Counted from the stretch's first letter, positions 44,419 to 54,348 are shown. The stretch: DNA of 64,000 nt from Gimesia maris (GCF_008298035.1 NZ_CP042910.1:7378001-7442000), one strand, 5' to 3'. Program-made: numbers and translations. Notes: a model not told the origin generated them from the letters alone.

Positions 44419-47070
44419 ATGGAACTTCATCAACAAATTGACATTCTCTGGATTTTGGTCTGCAGTCTATTTGTCCTGTTTATGCAGGCTGGTTTCTGTT
44501 GTCTGGAATCTGGTCTTTCCCGCTCTAAAAACAGTATTCACGTCGCCATAAAAAATGTCGTCGACGTCAGTATTGTGGGGATCCTGTATTGGATATTCGG
44601 ATTTGGCCTGATGTTTGGTACGACAACGGGTGGGTTAATCGGCACCACTCATTTCCCGTTCACGAATTCCGGTTCCGATATATTTCTATCCGCGTTTTTC
44701 CTGTTTCAACTGATGCTGTGTGTGACTGCCGCCACCATCGCTTCCGGCGCCTCAGCCGAACGGATGCGCTTTACCGCTTATCTGATTCTCTCAATCGTGC
44801 TGGGCGGGATCATCTATCCCGTGTTTGGACACTGGGCCTGGACCAGTCATTTCACCGGAAAAGCGCCCGGCTGGCTGGAGTCTTTGGGATTCCGGGATTT
44901 CAGTGGTTCGACAGTCGTCCATTCACTGGGAGCATGGGCAGCGCTGGCATCGATCATGATTATCGGACCTCGAATTGGAAAATTCGATAAACAATCCGGT
45001 TCAAAAAAATTGAAGGGGCACAATCTGACCCTCGCGACAACGGGTGTCTTTATCCTCTGGATGGGCTGGTTTGGATTTAACGGCGGAAGTGAGTTTGGTT
45101 TTACATCGCATGTACCGCAAATCTTTATTAATACTTTTCTGGCGTCTGCCTGTGGTGCCATCACAATGCTGGTGTGGCAATTCTATCAGAAGAAACAGAT
45201 CGAAATCGAAAACATACTGAATGGTCTGCTGGCAGGCCTAGTCGCCAGCAGCGCCAGTTGTGATGCGGTCTCGCCTGCAGCTGCTGTGGTGATTGGAATT
45301 ATCGCAGCGATCGTCATGGAAGCGGGTGTCTGGGTTCTGGAGCGTTTCCAGCTCGACGATACGATCGGCGTGATTCCCGTGCACGGTTTTGCGGGTGTCT
45401 GGGGTACTCTGGCGGTCGCATTGTTTATTCCCGCCGAGCTCCTGTCACATTCCCGATGGGAACAGTTTCTGATCCAGTTACTGGGATGTGGCGTCTGCTT
45501 CATCTGGTGTTTTTCTTTCTGCTGGGTCACTTTACGGATCATCAGTCATTTTGTTCGACTGCGTGCAACCAAAGATGAAGAAAAGCTGGGTCTGAATATG
45601 GCAGAGCATGGTGCCACTTCAGAAATGTATGACTTGTTGAATCTGATGGAACTGCATATCCAGGGAGATACCGAGCTGGGAGATGACATGGACGAATACA
45701 GCGATGTCAGCCTGATTGCAAAACAATACAACAGGGTTTCACAAGTACGGGATCTGGCTTTAAATGAACTGAAAGACCGGACGGAAAATCTGGAATTAAC
45801 CCGTCGTGAACTGGAAGAAAAAGCCGAACGACTGAAACAGGCCAATACCGATGCGGAGGCTGCCTCGCGGGCGAAGAGTGAATTTCTGGCGAATATGAGT
45901 CATGAAATCCGGACGCCGATGACTGCCGTCCTGGGATACACCGATTTGCTGATTGAAGAAAGCTGGGGCCGCCCGGGCAGCATTCAGTTACTGGACGTGA
46001 TTAAACGTAACGGGCATTACCTCCTGGAACTGATCAATGACATTCTCGACCTCTCCAAAATTGAATCGGGAAATCTGACGATCGAAACCATTCAATTTTC
46101 CCTGCTGGAAAAAATGAAAGAAATCCAGTCACTGATGAAAGTCAGGGCGGAACTCCGGGGATTGCACTTTAAGCTGTCATTTGAGGGTACCCTCCCGGTT
46201 GAGATTCAGAGTGATCCGACACGACTCAAACAGATTCTGATCAACCTGATTGGGAACGCGATCAAATTCTCACCCGATGGGGGAAAAGTTTCAGTGGAAA
46301 CATCGTTTTTAAATTCTTCTGCTGATAATCCCCTGCTGGAATTTAAAATCAGTGACACGGGTATCGGCATGACAGCCGAGCAGATTGCCATGCTCTATCA
46401 ACCGTTTGTCCAGGCGGACTCTTCCACCACGCGTAAGTTTGGTGGAACCGGCCTGGGACTGGCTATCAGCAAGCGACTGGCCGAGATGCTGGGTGGCGAT
46501 CTGACGTGTGAAAGTGTGCCTGGTGAAGGTACCGTCTTCACGCTGACCATTGGCATTGGCAACCCGGAAACACTGAAGTTTCATGAAAATCCACAGGACA
46601 AATTCAGACAGATACCAGTGATCCAGCAAGATCCGGAATTGCCTGCAGGTGATTCAGAAACAATGAATCTGGGCCCCTGTACTGTCCTGCTGGCAGAAGA
46701 TGGTGTTGATAACCAGCGTCTGATTTCCATGTTGCTGAAAAAAGAGAAAGCGCATGTGGTACTGGCTGAAAACGGCGACATCGCAGTCAGGCGGGCACTG
46801 AATGCCGAACAACAAGGCAAACCGTTTGATGTCATTCTGATGGATATGTCGATGCCGGTCCTGGATGGATATGGCGCCACCAGAAAACTGCGTGAACTGG
46901 GAATCGAGACTCCCATCATCGCCTTGACCGCGCATGCCATGACCGGGGATCGGCAGAAATGTATCGACGCCGGTTGCTCGGATTATGCAACCAAACCGGT
47001 CAACCGGGAGAAGCTCCGCAACATCATTCTGAAATATCGATCGCGTGCACAGGCAGAGCCGGTCACGTAA
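44419..47070 (+). CDS. Ammonium transporter-type sensor hybrid histidine kinase (Amt-HK-REC)
   Basis: This 883-residue membrane protein joins an ammonium transporter domain to a kinase and receiver. Residues 1-385 form the Amt domain (about eleven helices): MQAGFCCLESGLSRSKN, WFGFNGGSEF, Asp160 and His168 in RDFSGSTVVHSLG, and His322 in IPVHGFAGVWG keep the twin-His pore and binding Asp of AmtB. LGLNMAEHGAT leads into a coiled coil (440-485). The kinase has His495 in FLANMSHEIRTP, IGNAIKF, DTGIGM and GTGLGLAISKRL. The receiver (about 755-875) has Asp809 in ILMDMSMPVLDG and Lys859. A planctomycete Amt-kinase (Ks-Amt5 of Kuenenia) senses ammonium without transporting much of it. No output regulator gene is adjacent. 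Confidence 0.95.
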   Translation: MELHQQIDILWILVCSLFVLFMQAGFCCLESGLSRSKNSIHVAIKNVVDVSIVGILYWIFGFGLMFGTTTGGLIGTTHFPFTNSGSDIFLSAFFLFQLMLCVTAATIASGASAERMRFTAYLILSIVLGGIIYPVFGHWAWTSHFTGKAPGWLESLGFRDFSGSTVVHSLGAWAALASIMIIGPRIGKFDKQSGSKKLKGHNLTLATTGVFILWMGWFGFNGGSEFGFTSHVPQIFINTFLASACGAITMLVWQFYQKKQIEIENILNGLLAGLVASSASCDAVSPAAAVVIGIIAAIVMEAGVWVLERFQLDDTIGVIPVHGFAGVWGTLAVALFIPAELLSHSRWEQFLIQLLGCGVCFIWCFSFCWVTLRIISHFVRLRATKDEEKLGLNMAEHGATSEMYDLLNLMELHIQGDTELGDDMDEYSDVSLIAKQYNRVSQVRDLALNELKDRTENLELTRRELEEKAERLKQANTDAEAASRAKSEFLANMSHEIRTPMTAVLGYTDLLIEESWGRPGSIQLLDVIKRNGHYLLELINDILDLSKIESGNLTIETIQFSLLEKMKEIQSLMKVRAELRGLHFKLSFEGTLPVEIQSDPTRLKQILINLIGNAIKFSPDGGKVSVETSFLNSSADNPLLEFKISDTGIGMTAEQIAMLYQPFVQADSSTTRKFGGTGLGLAISKRLAEMLGGDLTCESVPGEGTVFTLTIGIGNPETLKFHENPQDKFRQIPVIQQDPELPAGDSETMNLGPCTVLLAEDGVDNQRLISMLLKKEKAHVVLAENGDIAVRRALNAEQQGKPFDVILMDMSMPVLDGYGATRKLRELGIETPIIALTAHAMTGDRQKCIDAGCSDYATKPVNREKLRNIILKYRSRAQAEPVT

Positions 47071-47095
47071 ACATTCATCTCACAATGATTCAGAA

Positions 47096-47590
47096 TTACG
47101 TCAGTTGATCGCGATTCAGTTCCAGAAACTGATCTGCCCAGTAATAACCTTCCAGCAGGCCGGTTGTATCCAGTCCCATCAGGTGATAAGCAATGTAGAT
47201 GGCCTCAATGGTGGCAAGCCCGGCTGAAGGATCTGCAAACTGTTTAGAGACACGCGGGTATGCGGTCTTCCAGTCAGGCAGGCTGCGAACGGGAAGTTCC
47301 CGATAATCGGGTTCCATTTTCTCCGCCAGACGCCAGGTTCCGTCCAGGACCAGCAGGCCCGAGTCTGCATCCGCCGGACTGATGAGGGGGCCATCCAGTC
47401 CCAGACGCACATATCCCTGTATGCGGTCGGCTTCCTTACGGGGGAACTTCCAGAAGACAAAGTCTTCGCTGGTGCGCAAAGGCTGCACGGTGCATTTACT
47501 TTTGCGTTCTTTGGGATGTACCACAATCACTGTGGGAGGATGCGAGCCTGGCACTGCTTCAGTCTTTAAGTTTAAGTGCGTTCCATTCAA
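47096..47590 (-). CDS. TDD-superfamily (Tsr3/DTW-like) protein, probable RNA-modifying enzyme
   Basis: The 164-residue protein resembles the TDD superfamily, which includes Tsr3 (adds the aminocarboxypropyl group of SAM to a pseudouridine in 18S rRNA) and DTW proteins. Matching segments are [33 protein letters not shown] (the D-x-T-W signature), [20 protein letters not shown], and the helix [17 protein letters not shown], which parallels the LSTxEAxAxALYI helix of Tsr3. Transfer of an aminocarboxypropyl group to RNA is inferred from homology. Downstream of the small coiled-coil gene by 19-46 bases on the same strand. It converges on the Amt-kinase gene with a 25-base gap. Confidence 0.7.
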   Translation of the reverse strand: MNGTHLNLKTEAVPGSHPPTVIVVHPKERKSKCTVQPLRTSEDFVFWKFPRKEADRIQGYVRLGLDGPLISPADADSGLLVLDGTWRLAEKMEPDYRELPVRSLPDWKTAYPRVSKQFADPSAGLATIEAIYIAYHLMGLDTTGLLEGYYWADQFLELNRDQLT

Positions 47591-47636
47591 TTTCAGTCGA
47601 ACCTGGTGAATGGATCTGATATCTGCAGGACACTGT

Positions 47637-47816
47637 TCAGGAAGCTTCCTGGACTTTCTTGATCAGGTCTTCCTGTACGGCGATTTCCTGTTCAAGGTAT
47701 TTGACTTCCTGGGGGTCATCCATCTGCTCTTTGGCGCCGGTCAGTCGCTGTCGCAGCTTTTGAATTTTCTGACGGGCCACGTCAATCTGTTTTTTCTGTT
47801 TTTTATTCAGGCTCAT
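47637..47816 (-). CDS. Small coiled-coil protein, 59 residues
   Basis: A short, highly charged protein, starting best at ATG 47816; ATG 47828, four codons upstream, is too close to GAGGAA. The body from [12 protein letters not shown] to [17 protein letters not shown] forms one coiled coil with heptad-like Leu/Ile/Val spacing. I do not recognise a function. It precedes the TDD-like gene by 46 bases, so the two are likely one operon. The protein may be an RNA- or ribosome-associated partner, which is inference from charge and neighbour only. Confidence 0.7.
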   Translation of the reverse strand: MSLNKKQKKQIDVARQKIQKLRQRLTGAKEQMDDPQEVKYLEQEIAVQEDLIKKVQEAS

Positions 47817-47911
47817 TACGAATTGCATTTCCTCATATTCTGGATACGAATCAACTTTTCGGACGGGTCAGTATATCACAGGCGTTGAGAAAATCACAGA
47901 CTCCCTGACGG

Positions 47912-50161
47912 TCAACGCAGGAAAAACAGGCTCAGTCCGGAGATCAGCATCACTGCCAGAAACGTCAATGCACCAGCGGAAAATCGCCAGAGCAGCAACT
48001 GTTCAACCACGATCAGAGCCAGTACGGTCAGCAACAGGTTTTCCGCCAGTCCTGCCTGTGTACTGCGTTCTTCCGGCACTTCTGCCAGTTGACTTTGAGC
48101 TCCCTCGGGTCGACGAAAATACTGTGGTGGAATCACCTGGGGACCAATATGATTCAAATTACTTTCCTGTGACGAAACATTCACGGCATAGAGTGTATTT
48201 TCCATGGCCGCCGATCCCCAGTCCAGTTCGTAGATCCCAGAGAGCAAAGTCTGCGGGAAGGTAATTGTGCGGGACTCATCCTCACTGTCGAGAACGCTTC
48301 TGAGCGGATACTTCTCCTGATCGGGCGCGATCATCTGGGGAGAAAGTGTCAGCTGGTTTTCCCGGGTCATGATTTCCAGAGGCTGTCCCACCCGGGCTTC
48401 GCGACTGCCCCATTTACCCGTCGCAATATACAACACGAGTTCATTCACCATCGGCGGAAAGCTGGGCCAGATCGCCCATGTCCCCCAGAGCCGATCAAGT
48501 GATGTGGTAATCAGGACCACTTTTCCCCGTCCGAGTGACCCCTCGATGATTGCCGGATCATTCGTATCATAATTCAAAATCAGTCGCGTATTCGGATCGG
48601 CGGGAAGCTCTGTTTGAAAGTATTCGTAGATATGCGTGGTCTCCAGGCCGGCGTCAGGATTTCCCTTAAAGATTTCAATAACGGGATGCTGGTACTGGAG
48701 GGGATCAAATTCAAACAGTGTGGTATGCCTGCGGGCGTCGCCTCGACGGTCCAGCAATTTCAAGGATAACAGCCCCTGCCCTGGTTGAAAGATCGTCTGG
48801 TTATAATTCTTGACATTCACCTGCTCGCCGAGGCTGAAGATCAGCCCGCCTCCGCGACTGACATAATGTTTTAACAGATCGCGTTCGTGATCTGTAAACA
48901 GAGCAACATCACAGATGACAACCGCATCGTAGAGGCTCAGCTCGGTGGTCGCCAGTTCGCCTTCATTGATCACATGCGGCTTGATAATTCCCTGCCAGGG
49001 TTGTTCCTGCAATGAAGGCGAGAGTGCCAGTTCCAGAAAGTCTGTGGCGCGGCCCATCGCTTCCGTCGAGCGTCTGCCATTGACCAGCAGCACGTTGATT
49101 TCTTTTTTGACGGGCATGACCTTCCAGCGATGATTATCCAGCGGCAGTCGATCGTCGGCGAGTCGAACTTCCAGTCGATGATCGCCCACCCGGGTAAACT
49201 GATGGGTAAACTCCGCTTGAGTGTCAGTATTCGCCGGCAGGTCCACCTGCTTCTGATTGACCAGCTGTTGATCGACGTACAACTGCAGGTTGACCGCATC
49301 CTGGTTCAGAAGGCCAAAATTATGCAGAGTGACACTCAAACGCACCGGCTGATTTAACGTGGCAAATACGGACCTGCTGTTGAAATCGACGATGGCAAGA
49401 TTCGATTCCTCCGTTACTCCGACATCTTTAAGAATCAGCGTCGCTTTTTTTGATAATGCATCCATTAATGACAGGATGCGTGAATTTCCCTGTTCGGCCT
49501 GCTGGGGAGCCCAACTCTCCGCCTGGAAATCGCTGATGATAATCACTTCTTTCTGCGCCAGTTCCTGAGCCTGTCCGAGAAATTCCAGCGCCGCCTGCAG
49601 CGCCTGCCCAGCATTACCGAACTCCTGTGTCGGTTGCAGTTTTGAAATTTCATCGAGCACATAGGTCTGTTGTCGAGAAGGGCGGGAAATCACTTTTTGT
49701 GGCGAAGCGCTGGAAATCTGAATCAGTTGAAACGCGTCTCCCTGTCGGGACGATGAGACAATCGACCGCGCGATTTCTCTGGCCTCTTCAAACAGGGTCT
49801 CTTCCTCTCCCTGCCAGCGCATACTGAAGGAAGTATCCACGACCAGAATCCGATGTACGGGCGCGGCGCTTTCAAAAAAGGCGCCTTGCAGAGACCAGTA
49901 AGGACGCGAAAATGCGACTGCCAGCAGCAGCAGAATCAGACACCTGACCAGCAGGATCAACAGTTGCTCAAACCGCACCCGCCGGGAATATTTCCGGGTC
50001 GCCGCCAGCAGAAACTTCATGGCCGCCCATTCGGTTTCGATGAATTTTCGCTTATGCAGCAGATGGATCAGGATGGGAATTCCAGCCGCCAGCAGTCCCA
50101 TCAGCAGCCAGGGACTGGCAAAACCAAAAGCAAACAGAGGCTGAAAGGAAAAAGCGTTCAT
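47912..50161 (-). CDS. BatA-like membrane protein with von Willebrand factor A domain
   Basis: This 749-residue protein starts best at ATG 50161, since the preceding TTG frame has no ribosome site. Residues 1-90 are the BatA N-terminal membrane region (SPWLLMGLLAAGIPILIHLL, then HKRKFIETEWAAMKFLLAAT and a second helix ILLVRCLILLLLAVAF). A VWA domain follows with the MIDAS motif DTSFSM (Asp109). A large beta-rich periplasmic region (about 270-690) resembles glutamine amidotransferase-like ThuA/BatA parts, with YVSRGGGLIFSLGEQ. A final helix (LLTVLALIVVEQLLLWRFSA) ends it. Downstream of the DUF58 gene by 21 bases, it completes a MoxR system. Confidence 0.88.
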   Translation of the reverse strand: MNAFSFQPLFAFGFASPWLLMGLLAAGIPILIHLLHKRKFIETEWAAMKFLLAATRKYSRRVRFEQLLILLVRCLILLLLAVAFSRPYWSLQGAFFESAAPVHRILVVDTSFSMRWQGEEETLFEEAREIARSIVSSSRQGDAFQLIQISSASPQKVISRPSRQQTYVLDEISKLQPTQEFGNAGQALQAALEFLGQAQELAQKEVIIISDFQAESWAPQQAEQGNSRILSLMDALSKKATLILKDVGVTEESNLAIVDFNSRSVFATLNQPVRLSVTLHNFGLLNQDAVNLQLYVDQQLVNQKQVDLPANTDTQAEFTHQFTRVGDHRLEVRLADDRLPLDNHRWKVMPVKKEINVLLVNGRRSTEAMGRATDFLELALSPSLQEQPWQGIIKPHVINEGELATTELSLYDAVVICDVALFTDHERDLLKHYVSRGGGLIFSLGEQVNVKNYNQTIFQPGQGLLSLKLLDRRGDARRHTTLFEFDPLQYQHPVIEIFKGNPDAGLETTHIYEYFQTELPADPNTRLILNYDTNDPAIIEGSLGRGKVVLITTSLDRLWGTWAIWPSFPPMVNELVLYIATGKWGSREARVGQPLEIMTRENQLTLSPQMIAPDQEKYPLRSVLDSEDESRTITFPQTLLSGIYELDWGSAAMENTLYAVNVSSQESNLNHIGPQVIPPQYFRRPEGAQSQLAEVPEERSTQAGLAENLLLTVLALIVVEQLLLWRFSAGALTFLAVMLISGLSLFFLR

Positions 50162-50182
50162 GAAAATTTGAATCAATACAAC

Positions 50183-51091
50183 TTAAGAACCGACTCGTGA
50201 CTGACGGTGTGAGAGGAATGTTGAGAGTGCCATATCCAGAGACTGATCGGTACGAACAAATCCATAGTCCATATTCAGATCGCGACAGCCGCGCTGCGCT
50301 GCTTTGAGAAATTTTTCAAACTCGGCCTGGTATGCTTTTTTGAGTGAGCGTGGTTCCGCCATCTGTTCCGGCAGGTTTTCCAGTCCGCGAAAGAGAACCG
50401 GCTCCTGGAAAGGGAAGTCCTGTTCCGCGGGATCAATCACCTGCAGCAGGCTGACATCATGTTTGCGATGGCGAAAATGTTTTAATCCCAGCATGACCGA
50501 ATCGAGATCATCAAACAGATCGCTGATGATAATGATCAGGCTGCGACGGTTAATGCGTTCTGCCAGTTCGTGAAAGACTTTTCCCAGTCCCGATTCGCCT
50601 GCTGCTTCCGTGTGTTCCAGGGTATAATATATCTGTTTCAGATGGGTTGGCTGACTGGCCGGTCTGAGAAAATCGACCACGTGATCGTTGACCGTACACA
50701 GCCCGGCGGCATCCTGTTGTTTGAGAACCACATACGCCAGGGCAGCGGCCACCAGCCGCGCGTATTCCCACTTGGAAAGCGCGGTCCCTTCAGAGCGATA
50801 CCGCATGGATTCACTGCAGTCAAGCAGCAGGTAGCAGGTAAAATTGGTCTCGGCTTCATACTGTTTCAGATAATATCGATCCGATTTGGCGTAGACCTTC
50901 CAGTCGACGTAGCGCAGGTCATCGCCGGTCGCGTATTCCCGATGCTGCGCAAACTCGGCGGAAAAACCATGAAAAGGGCTTTTGTGTGCCCCGGAAACAT
51001 AGCCTTCCACAATCTGTCGCGCCGCCAGATCCAGATTTTGAACCTTAGCGAGCGTCTGCGGATCTAAATACTTGCGGTAATCGTCCATCAA
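50183..51091 (-). CDS. DUF58 domain protein
   Basis: The 302-residue protein has the DUF58 signature near its N-terminus: HGFSAEFAQHREYATGDDLR and YVDWKVYAKSDRYYLKQYE, followed by a VWA-like fold beginning CYLLLDCSESM. DUF58 proteins are the usual partners of MoxR ATPases and are thought to bind or present client proteins or metal cofactors. The start is ATG 51091 with AGGA 8 bases ahead (ATG 51088 also possible). It overlaps the upstream MoxR gene by 47 bases, indicating coupled translation, and is followed by the BatA-like gene at 21 bases. Confidence 0.92.
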   Translation of the reverse strand: MMDDYRKYLDPQTLAKVQNLDLAARQIVEGYVSGAHKSPFHGFSAEFAQHREYATGDDLRYVDWKVYAKSDRYYLKQYEAETNFTCYLLLDCSESMRYRSEGTALSKWEYARLVAAALAYVVLKQQDAAGLCTVNDHVVDFLRPASQPTHLKQIYYTLEHTEAAGESGLGKVFHELAERINRRSLIIIISDLFDDLDSVMLGLKHFRHRKHDVSLLQVIDPAEQDFPFQEPVLFRGLENLPEQMAEPRSLKKAYQAEFEKFLKAAQRGCRDLNMDYGFVRTDQSLDMALSTFLSHRQSRVGS

Positions 51092-52133
51092 GTTTTTCCT
51101 GAGAGGAGTCGACCGAGATGAGTTGAATCAGTCGATCCACGATTTTATCGGGAGTCATCCCCTCGGCTTCCGCATTGAAGTTAGTAATAATACGATGCCT
51201 GAGCACGGGATGTGCGACGGCCCGAATATCATCAGTACTCACATACATCCGCCCATGCAGAATCGCGCGGGCTTTTGCACCCAGTACCAGATTCTGGCTG
51301 GCACGCGGGCCGGCACCCCAACTGACAAACTCACGAATAAAGTCCGGGACTTCCTCCGCCTGCGTGTCACTGCCTGGGATGATGCGCGTCATGCGGGCAA
51401 ACTGCATCGCATATCGAATCACATGGTCGGCGACGGGAACTTTGCGCACGAGTGACTGAAAAGACAACAGCTCATCCAGATCCAATACCTTCTTCACCGA
51501 ATACGAGTCATCAGACGTCGTCTGTCTCACAATCGCAAATTCTTCTTCTTCGCTGGGATACTCGACTTTGATTTCGAACATGAATCGGTCGAGCTGCGCT
51601 TCCGGCAGGGGATAGGTGCCTTCCTGCTCAATCGGATTTTGAGTCGCCAGTACAAAAAATGGAACCGGGAGTTTGTGTTTTCGACCACCGGCCGTCACCT
51701 GGTGTTCCTGCATTGCCTCCAGGAGCGCGGCCTGTGTTTTGGGAGGCGTACGGTTGATTTCATCTGCCAGTACAACATTCGAAAATACAGGGCCGGGAAG
51801 AAACTTGAAATCGCGGCTGCCGGTACTCTTATCTTCCTGAATCACGTCGGTCCCGGTAATATCAGCCGGCATGAGATCGGGTGTGAATTGAACGCGGTTA
51901 AAGGAAAGATTGAGCGTATCTGCCAGCGTGTGCACGATCAGTGTTTTCGCCAGCCCGGGAACGCCGACCAGCAGGCTGTGTCCGCCTGCGAGCAGGGAAA
52001 TCAATAATTCTTCCACCACCTGCTGCTGGCCGATAATCACACGGTTCACTTCCTGCAGAAGCCGCTGATATGCCTGGTGTAGTTTTTCAACGGATTCCAG
52101 ATCGGAAGTTTCCATCTTAGGATCGCTGCTCAC
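51045..52133 (-). CDS. MoxR-family AAA+ ATPase
   Basis: This ATPase of up to 362 residues has Walker A GVPGLAKT (57-64), Walker B in VVLADEINRTPPKTQAALLE and sensor segment VLATQNPIEQEGTYPLPEAQ with LDRFMF after it; the C-terminal lid has GAGPRASQNLVLGAKARA. MoxR ATPases act as chaperones for protein complexes or cofactor insertion, together with VWA proteins. Here the ATPase heads a compact operon with DUF58 and BatA-like genes. The first codon is GTG 52133, with ATG 52115 as alternative; neither has a strong ribosome site. Similar but distinct from the MoxR gene at 54712. Confidence 0.93.
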   Translation of the reverse strand: MSSDPKMETSDLESVEKLHQAYQRLLQEVNRVIIGQQQVVEELLISLLAGGHSLLVGVPGLAKTLIVHTLADTLNLSFNRVQFTPDLMPADITGTDVIQEDKSTGSRDFKFLPGPVFSNVVLADEINRTPPKTQAALLEAMQEHQVTAGGRKHKLPVPFFVLATQNPIEQEGTYPLPEAQLDRFMFEIKVEYPSEEEEFAIVRQTTSDDSYSVKKVLDLDELLSFQSLVRKVPVADHVIRYAMQFARMTRIIPGSDTQAEEVPDFIREFVSWGAGPRASQNLVLGAKARAILHGRMYVSTDDIRAVAHPVLRHRIITNFNAEAEGMTPDKIVDRLIQLISVDSSQEKLDGRLPQVFRSADAR

Positions 52134-52239
52134 AATGATGCCAGTTTCTTGTTCAGAGAAAAGAGTGAAGCCCGCCGGTGTTAACTATCCTATTGTGACG
52201 GGCGTACCCGGGTAGATGCAAGGCTGTTGGCAGGAGTTC

Positions 52240-54348
52240 TCAGCTGTCAGCGCCTTTTGCCCCCCAGGGAGCAATTTGCGTAAGCCCTTTACTCGATTTC
52301 AGTTCAGCATAACAGTCTGGCATATCAAAGACGGTCAATACGTTCGGAACCAGTGTGGAAAGCGGCCACTCGTAATGCTCGGTTTCAGCGATATCGCTGA
52401 AGGAAGTCAGTGCATTTTTCAGAGTCACCTGTTTCACATGCGGCGAGAACAGGGCGGCAAACGTCGCCGGCAGGGCACCCCAGCCGCGACCGATCAGATG
52501 GATATCGGTATGTCCGTTGGCGGCCATCCAGTCGAGGACCCTCAGCACGTCGAATGTCTTCTGGCCGACATACGGGTCATCCAGCATGACCGCGTGGGCC
52601 GCATAAAAATAATCACTGCCATACGGAGTGAAGAAGGAATTCGCATTGGTCGTGTCGGGCATCGATTCCCCTACTCCGCGCACGTCACAGGTGTATAAAA
52701 TGCGTTTTTTATCCTTACCGGCAGTTTTCAATAGAGGCTCTTCCCGCAATTCTGCATCGGCAGAGACATGGGAAATATACAGAGTCGCCTGTTTGCCGGC
52801 GTCCTGAGGGGGTCGGGAATAAAGTTTCTCGTCAGACACCCGGTACACGATAGCCTGAATGCCGGGTTCTGTTTCCACGGCATAAGCGATGGTATTTTTG
52901 AGCGGATAGTTTTTGCCACCCCGGTTTCTGAGGATGCGATAATCGGGTGTTCCTTCGATGTTTTTCAAGCGCAATGTTTCCGCGACCGCTGACTGCAGGG
53001 CAGCGCCCGACTTTGGTTTTCGCTCCGCCGCCAGTGCTTTCGATTGCTCTGCTGTAAAAACATGTAGTGGTTTAGAACCGATGTCTGCGACTGAACCTTT
53101 TGGGGTACACCAGAGTGTTTCATCTTTTTCGATGACCAGTTTTGGCTCTTGTGATTCACTGGAAATGCCGGTCGCCTGGTTAAACCATTCATACATGGCT
53201 TCTCGATTCTCCTGCGAATAGCCATGATAGGTAGGCCCTACGAACAGCGAGATATTGTCTTCGTGGCCCAGCAGTTTGTAGAGTCGCTTCAGCCGCAGAT
53301 ACGCTTCCCGCGCCCCCCGCACATCGAAAAAGTCGCGTTCCTTACTGAGGATGCGAACCGGTTTTGGTGCCTGCGCCGCCAGGAAGTCGGCGTGATCCAG
53401 TTCCAGCGCCAGAACTTTGGGCGGACACTGTTCGGTATCGGCGGGGAGTTCGTTCTCCATGTTGCGACGGAAGGTGGTGACGAAACAACTGGGAGCCGCC
53501 ATCGTCCAGCGAGGCTCCACACCACACAGCCAGGTGGTCATGGTCCCGCCTCCCGAATTCCCGGTGACGCCGACCTGATTTGGATCAACTTCTTTACGCG
53601 TCTGCAGATAATCAAGAGCGCGGATTCCGTCCCAGGCGCGCCACATTGCCAGATTTTCACCGACCAGAAACTGCTGATTGCCGCCCTGCAGATGCTCGCG
53701 GACGCCGACACCTACCGTGGATTTGAGATCAGTGCCGCTGTATTGGACCCGTTCCCCCTGGCCAATGGGATCGAAGATTAAAACAACGTAGCCTTTGCGG
53801 GCGAGCCCTTGTGAGAATGACTGATATGCGGTCTCCGCTTTCCCGTTATGCGAATGTCCGCAGGTTCCCACAACACCCGGCGCGGGTCTGGTAATGCCTT
53901 TGGGAACATACAGGTTTGCCGTAACCAGAAATCCGGGACGGCTCTCGAAGATGACATTTTCAATCGTATAGGTATCGCGGTCTGTCGTTTTGGTAATCCG
54001 CGCATTGAGCGGAGTGCGTTCGGGTTCCGGGCCGAAAGATTCACGGATGCGTTTCTGCACAGAGGCCACATAATCTTCAGCGTCTGCTTTGGTTTTTAAC
54101 GCATCGAGTCGCTGAATGGTTTTGGCTTCCTGTTCCCTGACCCGTTCGACAAAGTATTCCTGCACCATCCGCGGGAAGCGGTTTAAGGTTTCTACCTTTT
54201 GATCGGAAGAAGCAGGCGCCGCTACCAGTTCCTGGAGTACCAGGTGATCTAACAGACTCAGGCCAGCCAGGCTCATCCCTCCTGACTGTAGAAAAGACCG
54301 TCGTGTGAGAGAGGCGAACTGGTCGACCGACTGATTTGAGCCCGACAT
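52240..54348 (-). CDS. Tat-exported alpha/beta hydrolase (acetyl xylan esterase-like)
   Basis: The 702-residue protein begins with a twin-arginine leader (TRRSFLQSGGMSLAGLSLL). The first alpha/beta-hydrolase part (about 140-370) has RPAPGVVGTCGHSHNGKAE, GYVVLIFDPIGQGER and the nucleophile elbow GVTGNSGGGTMTTW, with Ser in GNSGG. A second half (about 480-690; ILYTCDVRGVGESMPDT and IHLIGRGWGALPA) resembles another hydrolase lobe, as in large planctomycete acetyl xylan esterase-type proteins. It is likely exported and acts on polysaccharide acetyl esters. AGGA lies 8 bases ahead of the ATG. A single-gene unit divergent from the second moxR gene. Confidence 0.85.
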   Translation of the reverse strand: MSGSNQSVDQFASLTRRSFLQSGGMSLAGLSLLDHLVLQELVAAPASSDQKVETLNRFPRMVQEYFVERVREQEAKTIQRLDALKTKADAEDYVASVQKRIRESFGPEPERTPLNARITKTTDRDTYTIENVIFESRPGFLVTANLYVPKGITRPAPGVVGTCGHSHNGKAETAYQSFSQGLARKGYVVLIFDPIGQGERVQYSGTDLKSTVGVGVREHLQGGNQQFLVGENLAMWRAWDGIRALDYLQTRKEVDPNQVGVTGNSGGGTMTTWLCGVEPRWTMAAPSCFVTTFRRNMENELPADTEQCPPKVLALELDHADFLAAQAPKPVRILSKERDFFDVRGAREAYLRLKRLYKLLGHEDNISLFVGPTYHGYSQENREAMYEWFNQATGISSESQEPKLVIEKDETLWCTPKGSVADIGSKPLHVFTAEQSKALAAERKPKSGAALQSAVAETLRLKNIEGTPDYRILRNRGGKNYPLKNTIAYAVETEPGIQAIVYRVSDEKLYSRPPQDAGKQATLYISHVSADAELREEPLLKTAGKDKKRILYTCDVRGVGESMPDTTNANSFFTPYGSDYFYAAHAVMLDDPYVGQKTFDVLRVLDWMAANGHTDIHLIGRGWGALPATFAALFSPHVKQVTLKNALTSFSDIAETEHYEWPLSTLVPNVLTVFDMPDCYAELKSSKGLTQIAPWGAKGADS

